Shown here: positions 1-9,168 of the stretch, piece after piece | How positions within the stretch are numbered: the stretch's first letter is position 1 | Layout of the letters: every line of letters begins with the position of its first letter | Assembly (NCBI RefSeq): GCF_001971585.1 | Contig: NZ_CP019323.1 | Location: 1,850,053 to 1,914,052, forward strand | Reading direction: 5' to 3' | DNA from: Companilactobacillus allii | Lineage (GTDB): Bacteria; Bacillota; Bacilli; Lactobacillales; Lactobacillaceae | DNA length: 64,000 nucleotides | The notes under the pieces: model-generated | Told to the model about the DNA's origin: nothing | Seen by the model: only the letters and a program-made list of their open reading frames with translations | Database searches by the model: none | Made by a program: the position numbers and the translations under genes

Positions 1-1
1 T

Positions 2-427
2 GCTCAAGGTGAACGTGAGGCAGATTTTATTAACTGTGTTATTTGGAGGAAAGCAGCTGAAATATTCAGTAAATATACTCACAAGGGTTCATTAGTGGCA
101 ATTGATGGTAGGATTCAAACACGAACTTACGATAATAATCAAGGTCAGACTGTTTATGTTACCGAGTTGCTCGTAGATGAGTTTTCATTTTTGGATTCAA
201 ATAATTCTGATAGTAACCAATCTAATAATAATAACAGCCAACAAAGATTTAATCGTAATAATTCTCAAAATAGCAATAATTACCAAAATAATAATCAATC
301 GCAATTTGGGAATAATAGTCCATTTGAAAATGGTCGTCAGAACAATAATGCTGGTAATGGTATGAATGATCCATATAAATCAAATAATGGTGGGATAAAT
401 GTCAGCGATGATCAGTTGCCATTTTAA
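2..427 (+). CDS. ssb: Phage single-stranded DNA-binding protein (5' end missing)
   Basis: The reading frame is open from the first bases of the window, so the start codon lies upstream. The N-terminal part seen here ([12 protein letters not shown], then [15 protein letters not shown]) is the conserved second half of the SSB OB-fold. It is followed by a long Asn/Gln/Ser-rich linker and the acidic tip DDQLPF, the family's partner-binding tail. It would coat single-stranded DNA during phage replication. It sits at the end of the early replication module, 17 bp before the next gene. Confidence 0.93.
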   Translation, partial: AQGEREADFINCVIWRKAAEIFSKYTHKGSLVAIDGRIQTRTYDNNQGQTVYVTELLVDEFSFLDSNNSDSNQSNNNNSQQRFNRNNSQNSNNYQNNNQSQFGNNSPFENGRQNNNAGNGMNDPYKSNNGGINVSDDQLPF

Positions 428-444
428 TTGAATGAGGTGTAAAC

Positions 445-885
445 ATGAGTGAATTAAGTAAAGATATCAACTTTGACTTATCTCAAATAGCGGATGGGGG
501 AGTTCAAGAGAAGTTTTCCAGAGAATTAAAAAAGTTGAGTGAGAATATTCTTGACTCTAATACGGATGCCAAGGCTAAAAGAAAAATCACGATTAATTTG
601 ACGTACAAACCAAATGACAATAGGGATGCGGTCGATGTGATAGCTGAGGTTAAATCAACTTTGGCACCACAGGTAGGATTGAGTACAACCATGCTTGTTG
701 GTCGTGACGAGAATACGGGAGTAATTGCTGCTAATGAGTTGAAGTCTGGTACCCCAGGACAAACTTATTTTGATTCAATCGATAGTACTTTGAAGACGGA
801 TACGGGGGAACCTGTTGATGAGGTAGAAGAGAATAAAGAAACGCAATCAGAAAATGTAATTGATTTACAAGACAAGAAGGCATAG
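445..885 (+). CDS. Phage replication-terminator-like protein
   Basis: A 146-residue protein beginning MSELSKDINFDLSQIADGG. The pattern of a short N-terminal helix (NFDLSQIADGGVQEKF), a central segment with TINLTYKPND and VKSTLAPQVG, and a C-terminal ELKSGTPGQTYFD stretch matches a family annotated in lactobacillus phages as replication terminator protein. The actual function is not well established for that family. It has a good ribosome site (GAGGTG) and lies directly after ssb, in keeping with an early or middle replication role. Confidence 0.7.
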   Translation: MSELSKDINFDLSQIADGGVQEKFSRELKKLSENILDSNTDAKAKRKITINLTYKPNDNRDAVDVIAEVKSTLAPQVGLSTTMLVGRDENTGVIAANELKSGTPGQTYFDSIDSTLKTDTGEPVDEVEENKETQSENVIDLQDKKA

Positions 886-898
886 ATGGGTAACCAGT

Positions 899-1084
899 AT
901 GAATAATGAAGAGATATATCGTACTACTGTTGAGAAAGTGTTTGATGATCAATGTCAAAGTCTCGAGAAAACAATAACTTATTTATCGAATCATAAAATG
1001 ACGGCTGCCTTTAGACAGGCACGTAGAAATCTAGATGATAGAACCAAAAATGATATTCTGAGGGATGTTTCTTATCCCTTTTAG
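899..1084 (+). CDS. Small phage protein of unknown function (61 aa)
   Basis: A charged, probably helical 61-residue protein beginning MNNEEIYRTTVEKV. The frame stays open upstream to 860, but that start lies inside the preceding gene and has no ribosome site, so I prefer the ATG at 899. It sits in tight series with neighbouring small middle genes. I do not recognise the family; no membrane segment or metal motif is visible. Confidence 0.55.
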   Translation: MNNEEIYRTTVEKVFDDQCQSLEKTITYLSNHKMTAAFRQARRNLDDRTKNDILRDVSYPF

Positions 1085-1095
1085 GGAGATATAAA

Positions 1096-1311
1096 ATGGA
1101 AAAATTTAGAGTTCCACTACCAGGAAAATTCGAAGTTGATATTTATGGCCAAAATTATTATGCCTTTGATAAAAGTGGAAAATTAGCTTTAGTTGGGATT
1201 AATTCATCTAATCGTATTAAAAAAAGATACAATTTTGAATTCGATGAAGAAACCGCAAAACAATTTGGTATTGATGATTTACCAAGAATTTACGAGTTGA
1301 AAAATGAATAA
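1096..1311 (+). CDS. Small phage protein of unknown function (71 aa)
   Basis: Starts 11 bp after the previous stop behind the ribosome site AGGGAGAT. The sequence MEKFRVPLPGKFEVDIYGQ suggests a small beta-rich fold, with an acidic C-terminal half. It overlaps the next gene by 8 bp, a typical translational coupling. No known motif is recognised. Confidence 0.6.
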   Translation: MEKFRVPLPGKFEVDIYGQNYYAFDKSGKLALVGINSSNRIKKRYNFEFDEETAKQFGIDDLPRIYELKNE

Positions 1312-1522
1312 AAGAGTTATTACTAACTGGCCTAAGAGTGCTGTGAAGGAAATGGAAGATGCATATGATTGCGGAGAAACTGCGTTAACGATTATTGAAG
1401 CTGACAGCAGACAGTATCCAGAAATATGCGATGTACTTTTGAATTGTAAAGATGAAAATTTATTTGTTAAAGACTTGGCTGATTATTTTTGTTGTCAGGC
1501 AGAATTTGAGATAGAAAATTAA
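1304..1522 (+). CDS. Small phage protein of unknown function (72 aa)
   Basis: Overlaps the end of the previous gene (ATG inside GAATGAATAAA), so it is probably coupled to it. It is acidic, with five cysteines (DCGET, ICDVLLNC and YFCCQ), which is unusual among its neighbours and could allow metal binding. That is only a possibility, because the spacing matches no motif I know. It lies just before the late activator gene. Confidence 0.55.
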   Translation: MNKRVITNWPKSAVKEMEDAYDCGETALTIIEADSRQYPEICDVLLNCKDENLFVKDLADYFCCQAEFEIEN

Positions 1523-1563
1523 TAAATTGGGAAAGTGAGGTAAAAATCATAATCAGAACTTCA

Positions 1564-1971
1564 TTGAAACGATTAATTGAGGACATATTGAGAGACTATC
1601 CATTGGTTGATCAATACATTAAAGACAGAGAGCAAGAGTTGATGCATCCCGTTCGTGATAACGATGAGAATATCGGTGGTGGCAAGTCTGGAAAGATATC
1701 TAAACCACAAGAACAGATGATTATCACATTGGAAGAGGATAGGCGTTTGAATCAACTTAAGAAACAGCGTGATGTCGTTGAAGAGTGCCTAGATAATTCC
1801 AGTGACAATACTAAGAACATCATCAAGGAACTTTATTTTAGAAAATATCCGCGTTATCAAATGGAGGGATTAATTGATAATCACATCATTTACTGCAATA
1901 GATCACAGGCGTTTAAGTTGAGAAATGAATTTATTGAGCAAATTGCAAAGGAATTAAATATTTTTATCTAA
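1564..1971 (+). CDS. Phage late-gene transcriptional activator, RinA/DUF722-like
   Basis: A protein of about 135 residues with the N-terminal pattern ILRDYPLVDQYIKDRE and the DENIGGGKSGK turn typical of the RinA/DUF722 group. A C-terminal helix-turn-helix-like segment (CNRSQAFKLRNEFIEQIA) follows. Proteins of this group switch on phage packaging and structural operons, and the position just before the terminase genes fits. The first ordinary start in frame is TTG at 1564, but the ribosome site GTGAGG ends at 1540, too far away. An in-frame ATA at 1549 has 8-base spacing and would give a more typical N-terminus, so the true start is uncertain. Confidence 0.78.
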   Translation: MKRLIEDILRDYPLVDQYIKDREQELMHPVRDNDENIGGGKSGKISKPQEQMIITLEEDRRLNQLKKQRDVVEECLDNSSDNTKNIIKELYFRKYPRYQMEGLIDNHIIYCNRSQAFKLRNEFIEQIAKELNIFI

Positions 1972-2100
1972 TCCGTGGATTTTTTGTGGACTATTGAGGC
2001 AACTTTAAGTGGTAAATTAGTATTATAGAAAATTAAGAAATATAGATGTTTCCTGGGTTTCAAGAAGGAAAACTTTTAAACCTCCCCATAAACTATAATT
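1972..2100 (+). promoter_or_regulatory. Likely late-promoter region before the packaging genes
   Basis: A non-coding stretch between the activator gene and a terminator. A weak sigma-A-like promoter can be drawn: TTGAGG near 1995, then TTAGTA or TAGTAT 17-18 bp later. A GGTTT...AAACC pairing lies at about 2058-2091. RinA-type activators act at such a site in related phages; placing it here is inference from position. Confidence 0.35.
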
Positions 2101-2128
2101 AAGCAGGTATTGTATGCCTGCTTTTTTT
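2101..2128 (+). terminator. Intrinsic terminator after the late activator
   Basis: AGCAGG and CCTGCT form a stem around a short loop (TATTGTATG), followed by a run of seven T. It separates the activator gene from the membrane gene and the packaging operon. Confidence 0.7.
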
Positions 2129-2169
2129 AGTGTTTAATTTAATTATCGAATGTAAAGGGTGATTATCTG

Positions 2170-2847
2170 ATGCCAAATATTTGGAATAATTTAGAAACAT
2201 TTATTTTATGGGTTTATAGATGGAATTGGCAAACAATAGCTAATATTTCAGTACCTATTACTTTAATCTCGACTATATTATATTGGCGTAATGAAAATAT
2301 TCTTAAATTTATAATACAGTTTAAATCTCCAATACAAGAAGAGAAAAATGGCATGGTGACTACGAAGGCAGGAGTAGAGCTTACTGTTATCAATGGTAGT
2401 AATGACATTGCATTTATAGAATTATTGGGTTTTGCAAAAAAATATAATTTTATGACAAGTATTTGGAATCGTATACTTAATTATGTTGGAAAAAGATTTT
2501 ATTGGGGACAGCTACTTAAAGATAAATTTTCTAGAAAAGTTATCCCATTTAAAAATGATTCTAATTTAGATTTTTTTGGAGAAGATATTGCGATTGATTT
2601 AATAAAAATATTGCCAGGGGCGGAACACACTTATAAACTACCAAGCAATGTATACATTGACTCAATTATTAAGTTGGCATTAGAAGATAAACAAATTAAA
2701 AAGAGGTTTTTGAGCTCTAAACCTGTCAAATTATCTATTGTTATAAAAATCTTTAATAAGAGGACGGTTGAAAATGGTGTTTTACTGACGGATGGTCCTA
2801 ATTCAATTTATAGTAGTGTAAAAGAAAAAATTGTTGATAAAAAATAA
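2170..2847 (+). CDS. Putative membrane-anchored protein, moron-like, unknown function
   Basis: A 225-residue protein with a good ribosome site (AAAGGGTGA). Residues 1-45 hold a Trp-rich segment and one likely membrane span (IANISVPITLISTILYW). The rest is basic and soluble, with TTKAGVELTVINGSNDIAFI resembling an immunoglobulin-like or beta-sandwich start. It lies alone between a terminator and the terminase genes, a place where such phages carry extra ('moron') genes, and its AT content is higher than that of its neighbours. A role in lysogen fitness or superinfection exclusion is possible but unproven. Confidence 0.6.
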   Translation: MPNIWNNLETFILWVYRWNWQTIANISVPITLISTILYWRNENILKFIIQFKSPIQEEKNGMVTTKAGVELTVINGSNDIAFIELLGFAKKYNFMTSIWNRILNYVGKRFYWGQLLKDKFSRKVIPFKNDSNLDFFGEDIAIDLIKILPGAEHTYKLPSNVYIDSIIKLALEDKQIKKRFLSSKPVKLSIVIKIFNKRTVENGVLLTDGPNSIYSSVKEKIVDKK

Positions 2848-2874
2848 TATATTTTAGGAGGTTAGGTGCATGTA

Positions 2875-3657
2875 ATGATTAATCATGATCAAGCAGAGCA
2901 AGATTACCATTCAGGAATGAAGTATAAAGATATAGCTGAAAAGTATGATGTATCGATTAATACAGTCAAGTCTTGGAAAAGTAGGTACAAATGGTCAAGA
3001 GATGCATCATCTCAAAAAAATGTGCATACAAAACCAATAAAGGGTGCACACAAAGTTAAGAAAGTTGCGCCCAAAATAATAGATGAACTAGAGGCAAACG
3101 GAGAGCTTAGTGATAGGCAGAAATCCTTTTGCCTCTTTTATTTGCAAAGATTCAATGCAACGTGGGCATATCTTAAAGCATATGAATGCACATATGAAAC
3201 AGCCAATACAAATGGACCTAAACTGTTGGTAAATACTGGTGTTCAAGAGCAAATATCTAAACTAAAAAAATCAATGATGATTGACTTGCATGTCACGGCG
3301 ACTGATTTGGCCAAAGAGTATGCAAAACAGGCTCATTCTGATTTGGGAGATTACATTGATTTTGGCGTTAGGGATGAGCCAGTATTCAATAAAGCCGGCA
3401 AGCCTTTGAAAGATTCAAAAGGTAAACAGCTTACAACTAAGGTTTCATATGTTGATTTGATTGATAAGTCTAAGGTTGACACATCCCTCTTAAAAGGTGT
3501 GCACATTGGTCGTGATGGTGTGGTTGTGGAACTATACGATAAGCAAAAAGCCTTGGATAAATTAATGGATTACATATCTGATTCTGATGATAAAACAGAA
3601 TCAAATAACGTTCAGATTGTAGATGATATCAAGGGAGATGATGGTACTGGAAATTAG
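2875..3657 (+). CDS. terS: Terminase small subunit
   Basis: About 260 residues. The N-terminal helix-turn-helix ([20 protein letters not shown]) is the DNA-recognition part. The segment [20 protein letters not shown] starts the Terminase_2 domain that oligomerises on the packaging site. The ribosome site AGGAGG (2856-2861) is 13 bp from ATG 2875 and only 4 bp from GTG 2866. I chose the ATG because the helix-turn-helix then begins as in relatives, but GTG is possible. It overlaps the large-subunit gene. Confidence 0.88.
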   Translation: MINHDQAEQDYHSGMKYKDIAEKYDVSINTVKSWKSRYKWSRDASSQKNVHTKPIKGAHKVKKVAPKIIDELEANGELSDRQKSFCLFYLQRFNATWAYLKAYECTYETANTNGPKLLVNTGVQEQISKLKKSMMIDLHVTATDLAKEYAKQAHSDLGDYIDFGVRDEPVFNKAGKPLKDSKGKQLTTKVSYVDLIDKSKVDTSLLKGVHIGRDGVVVELYDKQKALDKLMDYISDSDDKTESNNVQIVDDIKGDDGTGN

Positions 3658-4897
3658 ATTAGCAAGTAAGGTTGCACCATCATTCAGTGATTTGCATCTT
3701 GATATTAAGCAGCGTTTACACAGTAACTACTGGTTGAAAGGTGGACGTGGTTCCACTAAATCTAGCTTTATCTCAATAGAGATTATCTTAGGAATCATGA
3801 AAGACCCAGAAGCTAATGCAGTGGTTATTCGTAAGGTTGCTGCTACGTTGAGAGATTCGGTATATGATCAATATCTTTGGGCAATCGATGTGTTAGGTGT
3901 TGATGACTATTGGAAAGATTCAGTTAGTCCAATGACATTAACGTACATCCCTACTGGGCAACAAATTAGATTCAAGGGTGCAGATAAGCCGAGAAAAATT
4001 AAGTCACAGAAGTTTCGTCATGGGTATATCAAATTTAAACACTACGAAGAAACAGACGAGTTTCCAAACTTTTCTGAGATACGTTCAATTAATCAATCAT
4101 TAAATCGTGGTGGTAATAATATCATTACTTTCTATTCATACAACCCTCCTGCCAGTGTTAATAGTTGGGTCAATCAAACTACCGAACATGAGAAGCTGCG
4201 AGATGATACGTTAGTTCACTCATCGGATTATTTAACAGTTCCAAGAGAGTGGCTAGGTAAAGAATTTATCGCAGACGCAGCACAACTTAAAATTGATAAT
4301 CCTAAGGCGTATGCGCATGAATACTTGGGTGAAGTTACAGGAACGGGTGCAGAGGTGTTTGACAATGTTGTGCAACGAAGAATCACTGATGAAGAAATAC
4401 AATTATTTGACAATATAAAACGTGGATTAGACTTTGGTTTTGCTAGCGACCCGTTAGCATATATCGAAGTCTATTTTGATTTGGCGAGACATCGACTCTT
4501 CGTATTCAATGAGATATATCAAGTTGGATTGAAGAATCGTGTTGCTGTGTCGATGATTCAGAAAATAGACACATCTAATAAGCCTATTATTGGTGATTCG
4601 GCATCCCCAGGAACAATAGCTGAATATCGAGATATGAGCTTGAATGTTATTGGAGCTCGAAAGGGTCCAGGAAGTCGTGATCAAGGGTACAAATGGTTGC
4701 AGGATCTACGTGAGATTGTTATTGACCCGATTCGTTGTCCTAATGCCGCTAGGGAGTTCAGCAGTTATGAGCTTGAAAGGGATGCGAACAATAACTTCAA
4801 GGCTGGATATCCCGATGGAAATGACCATGCGATGGATGCAACTAGATATGCACTTGAATCAATTATTAAGAGGGGAGGTTTCAAGCCTTGGAAATAG
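3641..4897 (+). CDS. terL: Terminase large subunit (packaging ATPase and nuclease)
   Basis: About 418 residues of the Terminase_3/6 type. The N-terminal ATPase has a Walker A-like loop GGRGSTKSS at about residues 34-42 and an acidic Walker B region with the catalytic pair in EETDEF. The C-terminal RNase H-like nuclease begins near [13 protein letters not shown] and includes IGDSASP and [13 protein letters not shown] acidic residues. It cuts and pumps phage DNA into proheads through the portal encoded next. The start is taken as the ATG at 3641 among clustered ATGs in the ribosome site AAGGGAG; it overlaps terS by 17 bp. Confidence 0.93.
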   Translation: MVLEIRLASKVAPSFSDLHLDIKQRLHSNYWLKGGRGSTKSSFISIEIILGIMKDPEANAVVIRKVAATLRDSVYDQYLWAIDVLGVDDYWKDSVSPMTLTYIPTGQQIRFKGADKPRKIKSQKFRHGYIKFKHYEETDEFPNFSEIRSINQSLNRGGNNIITFYSYNPPASVNSWVNQTTEHEKLRDDTLVHSSDYLTVPREWLGKEFIADAAQLKIDNPKAYAHEYLGEVTGTGAEVFDNVVQRRITDEEIQLFDNIKRGLDFGFASDPLAYIEVYFDLARHRLFVFNEIYQVGLKNRVAVSMIQKIDTSNKPIIGDSASPGTIAEYRDMSLNVIGARKGPGSRDQGYKWLQDLREIVIDPIRCPNAAREFSSYELERDANNNFKAGYPDGNDHAMDATRYALESIIKRGGFKPWK

Positions 4898-6300
4898 AAG
4901 CAATGAAACAGTTGTTACAGAATACTGATGCCAGAAGAATGAAATTTAATAATCGGTTTGATAAGTCATTGAGATATTATTTTAATAAGAATGACATCAC
5001 TAATCGAAATGATGGCGAGTCCAAAGTTAATGAGCATGGAAAAGATGAGGTAATGCGTAGCGCTGATAATCGTGTTAGTAGTAACTATCATCAATTACTT
5101 GTTGATCAAGAAGCTGGCTATGTGGCTACAATTCCTCCGTCTGTAGATGTTGAAGATAATTCACTCAATGATGAGATTAAGAATACTCTTGGTGATAATT
5201 TCAATTTGAGAATGAATCAATTAGTAGTTGATGCAGCTAATGCTGGAGTTTCGTGGGTCCATTATTGGATTGATAAAGATGGACAATTCAGATATGGAAT
5301 CGTTCCTCCTGATCAGGTGACGCCGATATATTCAAATGATTTGGATAAGAAACTGTTGGCAGTCAGAAGAACGTATTCGCAATTAAATCCTGATGACGGT
5401 AAATATTACAAGATTCACGAGTACTGGACTGATACAGATGCAACAATATTCAAATCGCAATTGCCTGGTTATTCTGATTTGTCAGAATTGACGGACAGGT
5501 TCACTACATTTGATATTGCGACAGGTATGGAACTTGGAACGGGAAATGTCTATCATCACAAATTTGGACGTATCCCGTTCATTCCTTTTCCTAAGAATAA
5601 ATATGAACGTCCGGACTTGTTGAAGTATAAGGGTCTGATTGATGTATACGACAATGTCTACAATGGATTTGTTAATGATGTTGATGATGTGCAGCAAGTT
5701 ATCCTGGTATTGACTAACTACGGTGGTACTGATTTAGATGAGTTCATGAAGACTATGCGAGAAGATCATGCAATTAAGATGGATAGTGCTGGTCCAAATG
5801 ATAAGTCTGGTGTTGATACACTAACGGTTGATATTCCGGTTGAAGCAAGAAATACTTTGCTTGATATTACTAAGACGGATATATTTGTTCATGGCCAGGG
5901 AATAGATCCTACTAATTTTGAAACTAGTAATGCTAGTGGTGTAGCAATCAAAATGTTATACAGTCATTTAGAGTTGAAAGCCTCAGTTACTGAATCATAC
6001 TTCCGTGATGGTGTTAATCAACTGGTTAGAGCCATTATGAATTGGATGAATGTTCCTGATGCTAATAGTAGAAAGGTCACACAAACTTGGACTAGGACGG
6101 CCATTCAAAATGATATTGAACAAGCACAGGTTGTGTCTCAAGTCGCTAATGTCACTTCTGATGAAGCGATTGCTAAGGGTAATCCGTTAGTTACAGATTG
6201 GCAGCAAGAGTTAGAAGACCGACAAGATAATATTGTTAAGTCTGATGGATACAGCAATGGGAAATCACTTGAAGATTTAACTGGTAATGAAGATGGATAA
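4888..6300 (+). CDS. Portal protein (SPP1 gp6-like)
   Basis: 470 residues. It forms the dodecameric ring through which DNA enters and to which the neck attaches. The family pattern is visible in DNRVSSNYHQLLVDQEAGY near the N-terminus, in GVSWVHYWIDKDGQF and in IPFIPFPKN. The start is TTG at 4888, set by an excellent ribosome site (AGGGGAGG, 9-bp spacing) inside the terminase gene. The two genes overlap by 10 bp and are probably coupled. The C-terminus overlaps the MuF gene. Confidence 0.92.
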   Translation: MEIEAMKQLLQNTDARRMKFNNRFDKSLRYYFNKNDITNRNDGESKVNEHGKDEVMRSADNRVSSNYHQLLVDQEAGYVATIPPSVDVEDNSLNDEIKNTLGDNFNLRMNQLVVDAANAGVSWVHYWIDKDGQFRYGIVPPDQVTPIYSNDLDKKLLAVRRTYSQLNPDDGKYYKIHEYWTDTDATIFKSQLPGYSDLSELTDRFTTFDIATGMELGTGNVYHHKFGRIPFIPFPKNKYERPDLLKYKGLIDVYDNVYNGFVNDVDDVQQVILVLTNYGGTDLDEFMKTMREDHAIKMDSAGPNDKSGVDTLTVDIPVEARNTLLDITKTDIFVHGQGIDPTNFETSNASGVAIKMLYSHLELKASVTESYFRDGVNQLVRAIMNWMNVPDANSRKVTQTWTRTAIQNDIEQAQVVSQVANVTSDEAIAKGNPLVTDWQQELEDRQDNIVKSDGYSNGKSLEDLTGNEDG

Positions 6301-8323
6301 TCTGACTTATTGGGAGAAAAGATTCCTTCAAACTAAAGCCAGTCAACTCAAATCAACTGAGGAATATGAACGCGCATTACAGCCACAGCTTAAGGGACTA
6401 CTTAAACAGATTGACCTTGAAGCTAATCAATATTATCGAAGATATTCAATAAATAATGGCATCCCCGAAGAAGAAGTACGTAAAATATTAAATAATATTG
6501 GTAATTCAAACTGGAATATGACATTAGATCAATTCACACAAAAGGCCATTGAAGGTGGTCATAAAAAAGAATTGGATAATGAATATTTCAAGAGTCGGAT
6601 TGCTAGGTTGCAGAATTTGGAAACACAAATCAAAGATAGTGCTGGTTATTTTGCTAAAGGTGAAGAATCTCGTATGGGTGATGCGTTAGCAGCTCAATAC
6701 AAGGATTCTTACATGAGAACTATATACAAATCTCAATCGGCTCAATTTAAGTATTCAGCTAATTTTGCCCATTTCAATGATGATCAATTAAAAGTTATTG
6801 CTAGTAAACCATGGATAGAAAATAATTTTTCAAAACGTATTTGGAAGAATTATCGTGATGTACTACCTGATAAGCTCATGGATACGATGTTAAGAGGTAC
6901 TCTACTAGGCTACGCTCCTTCAAAAATTTCGAATATGTTGCATGCTAGATTTCAAGATATCAGCAAGAAAGATATTCATCGTTTAGTGTTTTCTGAAATG
7001 GGATATATTAGTGAAGAAGCTACTGCTAAAGGATATGCGGAATCTGGCATTGAGAAATATGAGTATATGGCCACGCTGGAATCTCATACATGTGATATTT
7101 GTGCTAAGCTTGATAATCAAGTATTCAAGTTATCTGAACGTAAAGACGGAATCAATTATCCAACTATTCACGCATATTGCAGATGTACAACGGTACCTTA
7201 TATTGACGATTTACCTGATGTTGGAGAACGTTGGACGTCTGGTGATGGCAAAATAGAAAATAATCTATCATTTAAAGAGTGGAATAAAAAATACGGTGAA
7301 AATATATCTGTTAATACTGATGAAATAAAAAAGATTGGAATTGATCCACATGACAAATCAAAATGGCCAAAAGGTATTGACGTTGTCGAAACAGTTGATG
7401 GTGATATGATTAATTTCAATTCGGATAAAGGAATGCGTGTAAGTAGAGAGTGGTTGAATAAATTATTAAGGTATAAAGACGATTCTGATTTGATTGAGTA
7501 TATCGAATATCAATTTGGAGATGGAAGATTTACTGATATTGCAAAAACTAAAAATGTAGTAGACTGGGTTAAAGAAGTAAGAAGTTTTAAAGAAATTAAT
7601 CAAAACTCAGTTTTAAATACAAGAAATAATAAGTTTAAAATTGAAGATATTAGGCCAAAACGGATTACTGATTTTAATTTTGATAATTTCTCGAGAAAGC
7701 AATTAACTACATATATTGAAAACGAATTTGGAATGACAATTTCTGAATCTAAGAATGAAAAGTTATCTGATTTAGCAATATTGGAGACTGTCAAGACTGT
7801 AAGTGAATTCAAGGGTCTTTATCAAGCGTTACCAGAAAAAATCCCTATGTTACGAGCTATGGGTTCCAAAGAAGCCGGTGGTGCAATTGCTTGGTATTCA
7901 AGAAATGGTTCTACAAACAGTCCGCTTGAATTTGCTTTAAATACTCACTACTTTTACGATAAGGCTATGTTAACAAATACGGTAAAGCAAAATGTTCAAG
8001 TAGGTTGGTTTTCAAATAATGATGAAATGAATCACATTATGATACATGAGTTCTCTCATCATATTGATAAACAATTGTCTAAACTTATAAATAATAAAAG
8101 CTTTTCTACAAGATTATTTAGAACAATAGAAAATGATTATAGTGATTTTAATGTGAAAAATATAGGTAAGTATGCTTATGAATCATATGAGAAACAGTCA
8201 GATTACACGGAACCGTTTGCTGAACTATTTACAGAGGCTTATGGTCCCACACCTGGTAAGCAAGCCTTAATATTTAAAAAATATTTTGAAGAAATGTCAT
8301 TGGAGGTATTGAACAATGCTTGA
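6287..8323 (+). CDS. MuF/SPP1-gp7-type head protein fused to a HExxH metalloprotease-like domain
   Basis: 678 residues, about twice the length of a plain minor head protein. Residues 1 to about 330 are the phage head morphogenesis domain, ending in the Cys/His cluster CDICAKLDNQ...YCRCTTVPY. The remaining roughly 340 residues are foreign to that fold and end in HEFSHH (His587, Glu588, His591) followed by EPFAELFTEA (Glu642 or Glu646). This is the ligand arrangement of zinc metallopeptidases with a distant third glutamate. MuF proteins with C-terminal toxin domains are known in Firmicutes temperate phages and are thought to be injected with the DNA. The toxin reading here is inference. Confidence 0.85.
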   Translation: MKMDNLTYWEKRFLQTKASQLKSTEEYERALQPQLKGLLKQIDLEANQYYRRYSINNGIPEEEVRKILNNIGNSNWNMTLDQFTQKAIEGGHKKELDNEYFKSRIARLQNLETQIKDSAGYFAKGEESRMGDALAAQYKDSYMRTIYKSQSAQFKYSANFAHFNDDQLKVIASKPWIENNFSKRIWKNYRDVLPDKLMDTMLRGTLLGYAPSKISNMLHARFQDISKKDIHRLVFSEMGYISEEATAKGYAESGIEKYEYMATLESHTCDICAKLDNQVFKLSERKDGINYPTIHAYCRCTTVPYIDDLPDVGERWTSGDGKIENNLSFKEWNKKYGENISVNTDEIKKIGIDPHDKSKWPKGIDVVETVDGDMINFNSDKGMRVSREWLNKLLRYKDDSDLIEYIEYQFGDGRFTDIAKTKNVVDWVKEVRSFKEINQNSVLNTRNNKFKIEDIRPKRITDFNFDNFSRKQLTTYIENEFGMTISESKNEKLSDLAILETVKTVSEFKGLYQALPEKIPMLRAMGSKEAGGAIAWYSRNGSTNSPLEFALNTHYFYDKAMLTNTVKQNVQVGWFSNNDEMNHIMIHEFSHHIDKQLSKLINNKSFSTRLFRTIENDYSDFNVKNIGKYAYESYEKQSDYTEPFAELFTEAYGPTPGKQALIFKKYFEEMSLEVLNNA

Positions 8324-8474
8324 TGCACCTAAAGGATTGAAATATTGGATAGAAACTGACACAGGATCTAGAATAGATGAAAGTGCACCTGAATGGGCTA
8401 AAAAGGAGTTTGAAGAATATCAAAAGGAACTTGAAATAAAGGCAGATAAGAATGGAAATATTATTAATAGATAA
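8316..8474 (+). CDS. Small overlapping protein after the MuF fusion, immunity candidate (52 aa)
   Basis: A short gene overlapping the MuF stop by 8 bp, with ribosome site GGAGG 9 bp before the ATG, so clearly translated and coupled. The product MLDAPKGLKYWIETDTGSR is acidic and soluble, with a charged helix (WAKKEFEEYQKELEIKADK). It directly follows a putative toxin-bearing head protein and is closed off by a terminator. That is where an immunity protein would be expected, but its small size leaves other roles open. I do not recognise the family. Confidence 0.65.
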   Translation: MLDAPKGLKYWIETDTGSRIDESAPEWAKKEFEEYQKELEIKADKNGNIINR

Positions 8475-8506
8475 AGCACCCAACAATTAAGTTGAGTGCT
8501 ATTTTT
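8475..8506 (+). terminator. Intrinsic terminator inside the head operon
   Basis: AGCACCCAAC and GTTGAGTGCT form a stem with one mismatch around loop AATTAA, followed by ATTTTT. It lies between the MuF cassette and the scaffold gene, so capsid genes need readthrough, antitermination or their own promoter. Confidence 0.8.
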
Positions 8507-8601
8507 GTACCCTTTGTCCTGAGTAAGACGTAAAAAGGCTTATTTTTTATACCTCAAATGTGGTCGTTCCACGTAAATCTAACGAGAGAGGATTTGTAAT
8601 T

Positions 8602-9153
8602 ATGAAACGAGAATTTTTAAAGGAATTAAGTCTGGACGATAAGGTTATTGATAAAATTATGTCCGCTAATGGTGCCGATATTGAAAATACCAAGAAGTCG
8701 TTGGGTGATGTTGATTCAATCAAGCAAGAAAATGAATCACTTAAGATACAGCTTACTGAACGTGACAAGGATATGAAGGCACTAAAGAAGCAAGCTGGTG
8801 ACAATGAAAAGTTGTCTAACAAATATACTGAACTTCAAGGTAAATATAAGACGGACACAGAGAACCTTAACGCCCAATTATCTATTACAAAGTTGAACGG
8901 GGCGTTAGACAGCGCCTTAAATTCGGCTAAAGTTCGTAATCCTAAGGCTATTCGCGGTCTTTTGAACATGGATAACATCAAATTAAATGACCAAGGTGAA
9001 CTTGTTGGTGTTAGTGATCAACTAGATTCATTGAAAAAGTCTGATGGCTATCTATTCGATGAAGGAAATGGCCAGAGATACGAGCCAAAGGGTGGTTCGG
9101 GATCAGATGATAAGAACACGGTTCAAGATTTAGTTAATGTTTTCAAAAAATAG
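8602..9153 (+). CDS. Capsid scaffolding protein (GP20-like)
   Basis: 183 residues beginning MKREFLKELSLDDKVIDKIM. A long central coiled coil (ENESLKIQLTERDKDMKALKKQ) follows, then a C-terminal helical region ending VQDLVNVFKK. This layout and the position just before the major capsid gene are typical of phage scaffolds, which template prohead assembly and are then removed. The frame opens at 8560, but the ATG at 8602 has the ribosome site GAGAGAGG at proper spacing. Confidence 0.88.
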   Translation: MKREFLKELSLDDKVIDKIMSANGADIENTKKSLGDVDSIKQENESLKIQLTERDKDMKALKKQAGDNEKLSNKYTELQGKYKTDTENLNAQLSITKLNGALDSALNSAKVRNPKAIRGLLNMDNIKLNDQGELVGVSDQLDSLKKSDGYLFDEGNGQRYEPKGGSGSDDKNTVQDLVNVFKK

Positions 9154-9168
9154 AAAGAAGGAAAAACA

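Noticed and set aside
181-350. AAT-rich repeat-like stretch
   Set aside because: It encodes the Asn/Gln linker of the SSB protein; low complexity rather than a functional DNA repeat.
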